From: Breoghania sp963678585
GTDB lineage: Bacteria > Pseudomonadota > Alphaproteobacteria > Rhizobiales > Stappiaceae
DNA length: 64,000 nt
Direction: 5' to 3'
Assembly (NCBI GenBank): GCA_963678585.2
Contig: CAXXGA010000003.1
Coordinates: 248,001-312,000 of the forward strand
Notes under the pieces: generated by a model
Database searches by the model: none
Seen by the model: the letters and a program-made list of their open reading frames with translations, nothing else
Told to the model about the DNA's origin: nothing
Shown: one piece after another, positions 50,189-57,900 of the stretch
How the letters are laid out: the number at the start of each line of letters is the position of its first letter
How positions within the stretch are numbered: the first letter of the stretch is position 1
Program-made: the position numbers and the translations under genes

Positions 50189-50806
50189 CTAGTAGATCGT
50201 TTTCTTCAGTCGTTCCGGGTAGTTCGCATCGTAGGCGGCGGCATCGAAGGTATTGTCGAGCGCCTTCACGATCGTCCCCGTGGACGGAAGGGACGTTCTT
50301 TCGATCTGTGTCTCGGTCGCCCAGAGCCGGGAGCGCACAAGAGCTTTCTGGCACTGGAAATAGACCCGGTCGACGGAGACGTTCAGGACGGTGACCGGTG
50401 CTTTACCGTTGATGGCGAAGCTTGCACAAAGGGCGGGATCGCGCGTGATCTCGGCACGACCGTTGATGCGCAGGGTTTCACCGACGCCGGGTATCAGAAA
50501 GAGCAGTGAGACACGCGGATCGCGCACGATGTTTCGAAGCGTGTCGATGCGATTGTTTCCGCGCCGATCCGGTATCTGCACGGTCTTCTCGTCGCTCACG
50601 CGCACAAAGCCTGCCGGATCGCCGCGCGGAGAACAATCGAGTCCTTCTTCGCCCACGCTTGCGATCACCACAAAGGGGGCTGCCTCGATGAAGGCGCGGT
50701 AGTGATCGGAAATGTAATCGATTTCCTTGATCTGCGAGGTCTTTTGAACTTCCCCGTAAAGGCTTTCCAGCGTTTCCATCGTGGTGACGGCGTGCTGATC
50801 GGTCAT
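50189..50806 (-). CDS. Pyridoxamine 5'-phosphate oxidase-like FMN-binding protein
   Basis: A 205-residue split-barrel protein. The conserved region is FVVIASVGEEGLDCSPRGDPAGFVRV, followed by IPDRRGNNRIDTLRNIVRDPRVSLLFLIPG and TLRINGRAEI, typical of the MSMEG_1061-type general stress FMN/F420-binding group. Function unknown; probably a flavin-dependent reductase. ATG 50806 has GGGAGGAAATC upstream, whereas the upstream frame to 50866 is unconserved. Confidence 0.88.
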   Translation of the reverse strand: MTDQHAVTTMETLESLYGEVQKTSQIKEIDYISDHYRAFIEAAPFVVIASVGEEGLDCSPRGDPAGFVRVSDEKTVQIPDRRGNNRIDTLRNIVRDPRVSLLFLIPGVGETLRINGRAEITRDPALCASFAINGKAPVTVLNVSVDRVYFQCQKALVRSRLWATETQIERTSLPSTGTIVKALDNTFDAAAYDANYPERLKKTIY

Positions 50807-50864
50807 GATTTCCTCCCAAAAATCGATTTGAGGCCGCCAATCGGGCAAATCGCCCCGGCCCGAC

Positions 50865-50911
50865 AAAAAAAGGCCACCCGTTTCACGACATTCTGCCTGA
50901 AACGGATGGCC
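50865..50911 (-). terminator. leuB: Strong intrinsic terminator of leuB
   Basis: On the minus strand, GGCCATCCGTTTCA pairs with TGAAACGGGTGGCC (one G-T/mismatch) around a 12-base loop, followed at once by T7 (A-run 50865-50871). The arms occupy 50872-50885 and 50898-50911. This lies 46 bases past the leuB stop. Confidence 0.85.
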
Positions 50912-50956
50912 CCGAGCGTTCGGATAATTTCTCGCCCTTGCGGGAGAGGGGGCTTA

Positions 50957-52066
50957 TCAGGCCAGTGCTTCGATCTCGGCCAGGATGGCGTCGCCCATCT
51001 GGACGGTGCCGACCTTGGTCATGCCTTCGCTCATCAGGTCGCCGGTACGCAGACCCTTGTCGAGGGTGGCGGAGATTGCCTTCTCGACCATGTCGGCTTC
51101 TTCCACGAGGCCGAAGGAATAGCGCAGCGCCATCGCAAACGAGGCGATCATGGCGATCGGGTTGGCGATGCCTTTGCCTGCGATATCCGGGGCGGAGCCG
51201 TGGACCGGCTCGTACATGGCCTTGCGCATGCCGGTCTTGGCATCGGGTGCGCCGAGCGAGGCCGACGGCAGCATGCCGAGCGAACCGGTGAGCATGGCCG
51301 CGATGTCGGAGAGGACGTCGCCGAACAGGTTGTCGGTCACGATGACGTCGAACTGCTTGGGATTGCGAACGAGCTGCATGCCGCCTGCATCGGCCAGCAT
51401 GTGGGTCAGCTCCACGTCCTTGTACTTGGCGTCATGGACGGCGGTGACGACTTCGTTCCAAAGAAGGCCCGACTTCATCACGTTGCGCTTTTCCATCGAG
51501 CAGACCTTGTTCTTGCGCGTGCGGGCAAGATCGAAGGCGACGCCGGCGATGCGTTCGATTTCGAACGTGTCGTAGATCTGCGTGTCGATGGCGCGCTTCT
51601 GGCCGTTGCCGAGATCGGTGATCGTCTTCGGCTCGCCGAAATAGACGCCGCCGGTCAGCTCGCGCACAATCAGGATGTCGAGGCCTTCGACGATCTCCGG
51701 CTTGAGCGAGGAGGAGTCCGCCAGCGCCGGGTAGCAGATGGCCGGGCGCAGGTTGGCAAAAAGCTCCAGATCCTTGCGCAGGCGCAGAAGACCGGCCTCC
51801 GGACGCTTGTCGTAGTCGACGCCGTCCCACTTGGGGCCGCCGACCGCGCCGAAGATCACCGCATCCGCGGCCAAGGCCTTGGCCATGTCGCCTTCGGAGA
51901 TGGCTTCGCCATGCGCATCATAAGCAGCGCCGCCCACGAGGCCTTCTTCGGTCTCGAAGCTCACGGTGCCCTTTTCGTTGAACCAGCCGATGATCTTCTT
52001 CACTTCGGCCATGATTTCGGTGCCGATGCCGTCACCGGGGAGCAGCAGGAGATTGTGCGTAGCCAT
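50957..52066 (-). CDS. leuB: 3-isopropylmalate dehydrogenase
   Basis: A 369-residue NAD-dependent dehydrogenase of leucine biosynthesis. It has the family start NLLLLPGDGIGTEIMAEV, the substrate-binding VRELTGGVYFG, the tyrosine loop DTQIYDTFEIERIAGVAF, NVMKSGLLWNEVV, and the metal-binding TDNLFGDVLSDIAAMLTGSLGMLPSASLG. EPVHGSAPDIAGKGIANP follows. It starts at ATG 52066 and lies downstream of hemC-hemD on the same strand, 170 bases after hemD; leuCD are not in the window. Confidence 0.97.
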   Translation of the reverse strand: MATHNLLLLPGDGIGTEIMAEVKKIIGWFNEKGTVSFETEEGLVGGAAYDAHGEAISEGDMAKALAADAVIFGAVGGPKWDGVDYDKRPEAGLLRLRKDLELFANLRPAICYPALADSSSLKPEIVEGLDILIVRELTGGVYFGEPKTITDLGNGQKRAIDTQIYDTFEIERIAGVAFDLARTRKNKVCSMEKRNVMKSGLLWNEVVTAVHDAKYKDVELTHMLADAGGMQLVRNPKQFDVIVTDNLFGDVLSDIAAMLTGSLGMLPSASLGAPDAKTGMRKAMYEPVHGSAPDIAGKGIANPIAMIASFAMALRYSFGLVEEADMVEKAISATLDKGLRTGDLMSEGMTKVGTVQMGDAILAEIEALA

Positions 52067-52236
52067 GGGAGTTTCCGCGCCTGTTTGAGTAATTCGTGGA
52101 GGAATTGCTAGAGCCTGACAGGACGGTTGGCAAGACTGGGCAGGCCGCTTGCGGTACGCCTTGGGCGGGAAAGATGGCCGGATCGGTGCAAGCGGCGCGT
52201 ATCGTCGGGAAGCGGAGGGCTTTCGCTCAGACGCCT

Positions 52237-52941
52237 TCAGGCGGCCAGCAATTCCAGCAGCGACGCCTCGTCGGGCCGGACCGACACCGAGACCCGTGCG
52301 CCTGCCTTTTCCAGCGGAGCCCCGGCCTGACGCGAAATGGCGAGCACATGCAGGGCGGCGGGATCGATGTTTGCCGCGTTCAGGGCGTGCAGGAAGGCTT
52401 CGCCGGTGCGTTGCGAATAGATCATCACCCGGTCGATCCGGCCCTGGGCGAGTTCTGTGCGAATATCGTCGGGCAGGGTTTCCACCATGCGGGCGCGGTA
52501 AAGCTCCACGAGGCGAACGGTGAACCCGGCCGCGACCAGCGCCTCATCGAGTTCGCCGCGCCGTTCGCAGCCACAAGGGTAAAGGACGACGCCTGCGGAC
52601 GGAGCCAGCCGGTCGATGGCGGTTTCGGCCAGCGCCTGCGCGTCGCCCGCTGCGGCGGCTGTGGCGGTGAAGCCTGCGGTACGAAGCGCTTCGGCCGTTC
52701 TGTCGCCGACGGCAAAGGCGGGCAGGGACGAAAGTGCCGCGCATTCGGGGCGCTTTCGAAGTTCCTCCACCGCCCGCGCACTGGTCACCGCAAGGGCGGC
52801 GACGTCTTTCGTCGGGAAGGGCGGCGCATCGACGGGCTCGATCCGCAGCATAGGGGCGATCAGAGCCTCATGCCCGCCTTCGCGCAGGAGCGCGGCGGTC
52901 GCCAGCGACTGATCGTGCGGTCTGGTGAGCAGAATGCGCAT
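52237..52941 (-). CDS. hemD: Uroporphyrinogen-III synthase
   Basis: A 234-residue two-domain protein that closes hydroxymethylbilane into uroporphyrinogen III. The fold is recognised from ILLTRPHDQSLATAALLREGGHEALIAPML at the start, LAVTSARAVEEL, AFAVGDRTAEALRTAGF, and DRVMIYSQRTGEAFLHAL. HemD sequences are poorly conserved in general, and the assignment is supported by the adjacent hemC 13 bases upstream. In most relatives a Mic60-like gene follows; here leuB does. Confidence 0.92.
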   Translation of the reverse strand: MRILLTRPHDQSLATAALLREGGHEALIAPMLRIEPVDAPPFPTKDVAALAVTSARAVEELRKRPECAALSSLPAFAVGDRTAEALRTAGFTATAAAAGDAQALAETAIDRLAPSAGVVLYPCGCERRGELDEALVAAGFTVRLVELYRARMVETLPDDIRTELAQGRIDRVMIYSQRTGEAFLHALNAANIDPAALHVLAISRQAGAPLEKAGARVSVSVRPDEASLLELLAA

Positions 52942-52954
52942 GCCGCCCGCCTGC

Positions 52955-53878
52955 CTATTCTGTCAGGAAGCCGGGGCCTGCTTCGGCCTTCAGGGCGAGG
53001 CCAAGCTCCGCCCCCATTTCGGCTGCGTCCGCGATTGCCGCCTCGCGCATTCCCTCGTGGAACACGCTACCGTCGGGCTTCAGAATGAGGCCGCGCAGCA
53101 CCACCGTGCTATCGGCCACCCGCGCCAGACCGGCGATGGGCGTGCGGCAGGAGCCGTCCAGTTCCTTCAGGAAGGCCCGCTCCGCGGTAACGCAGATGGC
53201 GGTCTCCTCGTGATGGATCGGGGCCAGAAGCGCGCCGATGCGCTCGTCGCCCACGCGGCTTTCGATGCAGATCGCGCCCTGTCCGACAGCGGGAAGGAAG
53301 GCATCCTCGTCCAGCACCGAGGTCACAACGTCGCCGAGCCCCAGCCGCTTCAGCCCCGCATAGGCGAGCAGCGTGGCGTCGACCACGCCTTCTTTCAGCT
53401 TTTTCAGCCGGCTTTGCACGTTGCCGCGATAGGTCACGATTTCGAGGTCCGGTCTCAGCCGTTTGATCATGGCCTGACGGCGCAGCGAGGCGGAGCCGAC
53501 GACCGCGCCTTGCGGCAGATCGAGAAGCGTCGCCGCCTTGGGCGAAATGAAGGCGTCGCGCACATCCTCGCGCGGCAGGAAGGCGGAGATTTCCAGCCCG
53601 TCCGGCAGCAGCGTCGGCATGTCCTTTGACGAATGGACCGCAAAGTCGATATCACCGGAAAGAAGCGCGTCTTCGATTTCCTTGGTGAAAAGGCCTTTTC
53701 CGCCTACCTCCGACAGCGCACGATCGAGAATTCTGTCGCCGGACGTCTTGATGACCGCGATCTGGAAGGCATCTTCGGGCAGGCCGTGGGCCTTCATCAG
53801 CCGATCGCGTGTCTCATGAGCCTGGGCAAGCGCCAGCGCACTGCCGCGCGTGCCGATCCGGACAGGTTTCGATTGCAA
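52955..53878 (-). CDS. hemC: Hydroxymethylbilane synthase
   Basis: A 307-residue porphobilinogen deaminase. Motifs are IGTRGSALALAQAHETRDRL at the start, GKGLFTKEIEDALLSGDIDFAVHSSKDMP, GSASLRRQAMIKRLRPDLEI, and the dipyrromethane cofactor cysteine in KELDGSCRTPIAG. No ATG or GTG precedes the conserved part closely: TTG 53878 (LQSKPVRIGTRGS), after GGGAACA, is the best start. It diverges from tsaD. Confidence 0.96.
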   Translation of the reverse strand: MQSKPVRIGTRGSALALAQAHETRDRLMKAHGLPEDAFQIAVIKTSGDRILDRALSEVGGKGLFTKEIEDALLSGDIDFAVHSSKDMPTLLPDGLEISAFLPREDVRDAFISPKAATLLDLPQGAVVGSASLRRQAMIKRLRPDLEIVTYRGNVQSRLKKLKEGVVDATLLAYAGLKRLGLGDVVTSVLDEDAFLPAVGQGAICIESRVGDERIGALLAPIHHEETAICVTAERAFLKELDGSCRTPIAGLARVADSTVVLRGLILKPDGSVFHEGMREAAIADAAEMGAELGLALKAEAGPGFLTE

Positions 53879-53997
53879 TGATCTTGTTCCCGGGTTAGGG
53901 CCGCTTGCGTCCGGCTCGTGGAGACCCGAAAAGAAGCGGCGACAAGTTGGCCGGCGAGACCGGCAGACAAAGCGTAATGATAAGGCCCGAAGGCGCC

Positions 53998-55143
53998 ATG
54001 TCCAATGAGCTAGCCGGAGACGACCCGGCACTGCAAACAGATTTCGCAACGGCAGATGTCGCGAGCGCCCTTGTGCTCGGGATCGAGACAAGCTGCGACG
54101 AGACCGCAGCCGCCGTTATCCGCCGCAATGCGGACGGAAGCGGCGAGATCCTGTCCAATATCGTGCGATCCCAGATCGAGGACCATGCTGCCTTCGGCGG
54201 CGTGGTGCCGGAGATCGCGGCGCGCGCCCATATTGCGCTTCTCGACGGGCTGGTGCGCACCGCCATGGATGAGGCAGGCGTCGCGTTCGACGACCTCGAC
54301 GCCGTGGCGGCGACCGCCGGGCCGGGGCTTATCGGCGGCGTCATTGTCGGGCTGATGACCGCCAAAGCAATCGCGCTGGCCGCCGACAAGCCGCTTGTCG
54401 CGGTCAATCATCTGGAAGCCCATGCGCTGACGGCGCGGCTCACCGACGATGTCTCCTTTCCTTACCTGATGCTTCTGGTTTCCGGCGGACACACGCAGTT
54501 CGTGCTGGCGCGCGGGGTCGGCGACTATGTCCGCCTCGGCTCCACCATCGACGATGCGCTGGGCGAGGCTTTCGACAAGACGGCGAAACTCCTGGGGCTT
54601 GCCTATCCGGGCGGGCCCGCCGTGGAACGCGCGGCGAAGACGGGGAACGGCGCGCGCTTCGATCTGCCGCGCCCGCTGCTCAACCGCCCCGGTCTCGACA
54701 TGTCCTTTGCCGGTCTGAAGACGGCCGTTCGCGTGGCGGCGGAGCGGGCGGCCCCGTTGAGCGATCAGGATGTGGCCGATCTCTGCGCTTCCTTTCAGGA
54801 GGCCGCGGCCGATGTGGTTTCGCAGCGTGCGGGCCGGGCGCTGGCACTGTTTGCGGAAGAATATCCGCGCGTGAAGCCGGTGCTCGTCATTGCCGGCGGC
54901 GTGGCCGCGAACCAGCGCATCCGCGAAGGGCTTGAGCAGGCGGCGGAAGCCGTGGGCGCGCGGCTCGTTGCGCCGCCACCGCAGCTTTGCACCGACAATG
55001 GCGCAATGATCGCATGGGCGGGGGCGGAACGGTTCGTCCTCGGACTGGTGGATGGTCTGGATGTCAGCCCGCGTCCGCGTTGGCCGCTGGACGAGACGGC
55101 GCAGCCGCTACTGGGAGAAGGGCGCAAGGGAGCGAAAGTATGA
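53998..55143 (+). CDS. tsaD: tRNA t6A synthase subunit TsaD
   Basis: A 381-residue protein of the Kae1/TsaD family that transfers threonylcarbamoyl to tRNA A37. The N-terminal ASKHA motif is LGIETSCDETAAAVIR. The metal-binding histidines are in AVNHLEAHALTARL and the phosphate loop LMLLVSGGHTQFVLA. The region VLVIAGGVAANQRIREGLEQ follows. MSNELAG at ATG 53998 is used. The stop overlaps the gpsA start (ATGA). Confidence 0.97.
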   Translation: MSNELAGDDPALQTDFATADVASALVLGIETSCDETAAAVIRRNADGSGEILSNIVRSQIEDHAAFGGVVPEIAARAHIALLDGLVRTAMDEAGVAFDDLDAVAATAGPGLIGGVIVGLMTAKAIALAADKPLVAVNHLEAHALTARLTDDVSFPYLMLLVSGGHTQFVLARGVGDYVRLGSTIDDALGEAFDKTAKLLGLAYPGGPAVERAAKTGNGARFDLPRPLLNRPGLDMSFAGLKTAVRVAAERAAPLSDQDVADLCASFQEAAADVVSQRAGRALALFAEEYPRVKPVLVIAGGVAANQRIREGLEQAAEAVGARLVAPPPQLCTDNGAMIAWAGAERFVLGLVDGLDVSPRPRWPLDETAQPLLGEGRKGAKV

Positions 55144-56132
55144 GTTTTCAAAAGATCGGCGTCGTGGGCGGCGGCGCATGGGGCACGGCGCTGGCGCTGG
55201 TCGCCGCGCGCGCGGGCCGCGATGTCACGCTCTATGCCCGCGATGCGGAGACGGTCTCTTCCATCAACGGGTCTCGCCAGACCCCGCGCCTGCCGGGCAT
55301 CACGCTCGACCGGCCGATCAATGCGACGGGAGACCTGGCGCAGGCGGTGGATGCGGACGCCGTGCTTCTGGTGACCCCGGCGCAAACGACACGCAAGCTG
55401 GCCGCCCAAATGGCGCCGTTCCTTCGCAAGGGCACGCCGGTGGTACTCTGCGCCAAGGGGCTGGAACATGGCTCGGGCAAGCTTTTGGGCGATGTGCTCG
55501 GCGAAGCGTTGCCGGAGGCTCAGGCGGCGGTTCTTTCCGGCCCGAGCTTCGCCAGCGACGTGGCGCGTGGCCTGCCGACGGCTGTGACGGTCGCGGCCAA
55601 TGATGCTGAGCTGGCCGACGATCTGGCGCGCGCGCTCGCCTGCGACAGCCTCCGGCCCTATTCCTCCACGGATCTCGTCGGCGTGCAGATCGGCGGGGCC
55701 TTGAAGAACGTGCTGGCGATCCCTTGCGGCGTCATTGTCGGGCGCGAACTTGGAGCGAGTGCGCAGGCCGCCCTGATCGCACGCGGCTTTGCGGAGCTTT
55801 CACGGCTCGCCAAGGCCATGGGTGCGCAGAGCGAAACCTTGTCGGGGCTTTCCGGGCTCGGCGATCTGGTTCTTACCGCCTCCTCGCCGCAATCACGCAA
55901 CATGGCGTTCGGCATCGAGGTCGGGCGCGGTCGCTCGGTTGCGGAACTGACCGCGCCGGGGACGAAGCTTGTCGAAGGCGTTCACACCGCCCCGGTCGCG
56001 GTGGAGTTGGGCAAGCGGGAAGGCGTTGAGCTTCCTATCTGCGAGGTGGTGGCGAGCGTTCTGGCGGACAAGCTTTCCGTCGATGACGCCCTGCAGGCGC
56101 TGATGAGCCGTCCTCTCAAGCGCGAAAACTGA
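55140..56132 (+). CDS. gpsA: Glycerol-3-phosphate dehydrogenase (NAD(P)+)
   Basis: A 330-residue enzyme that makes glycerol 3-phosphate for phospholipids. It has the Rossmann motif VVGGGAWGTALALVAA, KGTPVVLCAKGLEHG, the catalytic lysine segment QIGGALKNVLAIPCGVIVG, TLSGLSGLGDLVLTASS and SRNMAFG. ATG 55140 overlaps the tsaD stop by four bases, so the two are translationally coupled. Confidence 0.97.
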   Translation: MSFQKIGVVGGGAWGTALALVAARAGRDVTLYARDAETVSSINGSRQTPRLPGITLDRPINATGDLAQAVDADAVLLVTPAQTTRKLAAQMAPFLRKGTPVVLCAKGLEHGSGKLLGDVLGEALPEAQAAVLSGPSFASDVARGLPTAVTVAANDAELADDLARALACDSLRPYSSTDLVGVQIGGALKNVLAIPCGVIVGRELGASAQAALIARGFAELSRLAKAMGAQSETLSGLSGLGDLVLTASSPQSRNMAFGIEVGRGRSVAELTAPGTKLVEGVHTAPVAVELGKREGVELPICEVVASVLADKLSVDDALQALMSRPLKREN

Positions 56133-56153
56133 ACCGGCAGCTATCGACGAGGC

Positions 56154-56678
56154 TCAGGCCTTTCCGCGCAGCGCGCCCGCCAGCCAGTGCAGGCCGCTGT
56201 CGTGGATGCCGAGTTCCTGCAAGTGATCGGCGGTGTTCAGCACGTAGTCGCGGTTGTGGCCGGACTGGCCGTGGCTGTCGCGCACGATCTCAAGCTGGTG
56301 TTCCAGCGGCAGCGCCCCCGCATATTGCTCGTGGCCGCGTTCGACTACGTAGCTCAGCGCCTTGATCCGTCGCCCGTCATTAAGCGTCACGTCGCGATAG
56401 ACCTCGCGGTAGACCATGGTGACCTGCTCGCGCTCGCGCAAGTACGCGATGACCTCGTCGCGGTTTCCCGGTTCGACGCGGAAGGCAAGGCCCCGGCAGG
56501 CGCCGCCGCGGTCCAGACCCAGCACGAGGCCGGGGCGACCTTGCGTTCCGCGATGGACCCACGAATAGACGCAGAGCGAGCGGTGGGAGCCGCGCAGGAG
56601 GGCGGGTGCGGTTTCGACATGTGCGAAACCCGGACGCCAGATCAGCGATCCGTAGCCGAACACCCACAAGTCTTCCAT
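56154..56678 (-). CDS. Gamma-glutamylcyclotransferase, ChaC-like
   Basis: A 174-residue ChaC/GCG-family protein that starts MEDLWVFGYGSLIWRPGF, the characteristic glycine-rich substrate loop. The core continues with LVLGLDRGGACRGLAFRVEP and YLREREQVTMVYREVYRDV, which contains the candidate catalytic Glu. The family cleaves glutathione to 5-oxoproline and Cys-Gly. With three GGT-family genes in the window it adds to possible glutathione turnover. The frame is open upstream to 56798; ATG 56678 is used because conservation starts there. Confidence 0.9.
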   Translation of the reverse strand: MEDLWVFGYGSLIWRPGFAHVETAPALLRGSHRSLCVYSWVHRGTQGRPGLVLGLDRGGACRGLAFRVEPGNRDEVIAYLREREQVTMVYREVYRDVTLNDGRRIKALSYVVERGHEQYAGALPLEHQLEIVRDSHGQSGHNRDYVLNTADHLQELGIHDSGLHWLAGALRGKA

Positions 56679-56900
56679 GCGCTTTCCCTCTCCATTCGCG
56701 GCTGAGGCCGGACTGCCGTCGCGAAAGCTTGCCGCTCTATCAGCGGTGCCGGACGGGCGCAAGGGAGGAGGGGGCTTAGCGCGGGCATTTGCGCGCACGG
56801 GCTATGATCTTCTGCGAAATTTGCTATTGCTCCGCCACCATGCTGCCGCCCTTGTTCGCCAAGGAGGGGTTGCCCCCGTCATTTCAGGAAACGCCCGCCG

Positions 56901-57893
56901 ATGAAGACCCTTCGCCACACATTCATGACTGCCGCCGTTCTTCTCGTGATCGGCGGCTGGTCCGCGTTCTGGTTCTATGCTTCGGGCGTGGTGAAGGAAG
57001 AACTCGATGCCAGGATTGGTCAGCTGGCGCAGCAGGGTATTCAGATTTCCTGTGCGGACCGGGAGATTACCGGCTACCCGTTCCGCATCGAGGTTCGTTG
57101 CGGCACGGTGGATGTGGTGCTTTCCGACGGGGGACAGGTTTCCGTCGCGGGGTTTCGCGCCGTGGCGCTGATCTATAAGCCGTATCACCTCATTCTTGAG
57201 GCCGACGCCCCGCTTGTCGCCCGCATGGCGCCGTTCCCGGCGAATATCGAGGGGGGGTGGGCCATCGGCCACGCCAGTCTCGAACTGGATGACTGGGAAC
57301 TGGCCGATGCCGCGCTTTCCTTCGAGAACCCGGATTTTGGCCTGATCGGCGATTACGCCTCGCAGAAGGCGACGGGCAAGCTTGCCGAACTGCATCTTCG
57401 CCGCGCGCCGGGTCAACCGGATGCCGCCGATATCGCGCTGACGCTGAAGGATGTGGCGTTGACGGGAACGCTTGCCAACGCCAGCGCCTTCGATGGCGGC
57501 ATGTTGTTGCGCGTGCCCGATGGCCGCGATCTCCTGACGGGCAAGATCGAGCCGAGGGGTCTGATCGGTCGTCCTCTCGACGTTCTGGAGGTCTTCCTTT
57601 CCCGCGGGACCGCGCGGCTCACTGCCCATGGCGAACTGACGGTGACGGGTGCGGGCTTTCTTGAGGGCGAACTGGAGGTGCGCGCGGTGGAGCCGGACAA
57701 GGTGGCGGCGCTGGTTGCGCCTTTCTACCCGTCGGATTCCAAGATCCCGACGGCCTTTCAGGGCGCGCTGATGGGGTTTGGCAAAAAGGGCGGGACGGAC
57801 GCGGCGGCCTCCGTCAGCGCGACGCTCACGTTTCGCGATGGCATGATTCGCATCGGTCTTGTGCCGATTGCGCAGATGACGCCGTTTTTCTGA
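56901..57893 (+). CDS. DUF2125 family protein
   Basis: A 330-residue protein with one N-terminal membrane anchor or signal (FMTAAVLLVIGGWSAFWFYASG) and a periplasmic part with the DUF2125 signature: SCADREITGYPFRIEVRCG and FRAVALIYKPYHLILEADAPL, with repeated beta-rich segments resembling AsmA-like or YdgA-like proteins. The C-terminal block FPANIEGGWAIGHASLELDDWELA is also typical. Function unknown. It diverges from the ChaC-like gene. Confidence 0.88.
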   Translation: MKTLRHTFMTAAVLLVIGGWSAFWFYASGVVKEELDARIGQLAQQGIQISCADREITGYPFRIEVRCGTVDVVLSDGGQVSVAGFRAVALIYKPYHLILEADAPLVARMAPFPANIEGGWAIGHASLELDDWELADAALSFENPDFGLIGDYASQKATGKLAELHLRRAPGQPDAADIALTLKDVALTGTLANASAFDGGMLLRVPDGRDLLTGKIEPRGLIGRPLDVLEVFLSRGTARLTAHGELTVTGAGFLEGELEVRAVEPDKVAALVAPFYPSDSKIPTAFQGALMGFGKKGGTDAAASVSATLTFRDGMIRIGLVPIAQMTPFF

Positions 57894-57900
57894 AGGCGCT

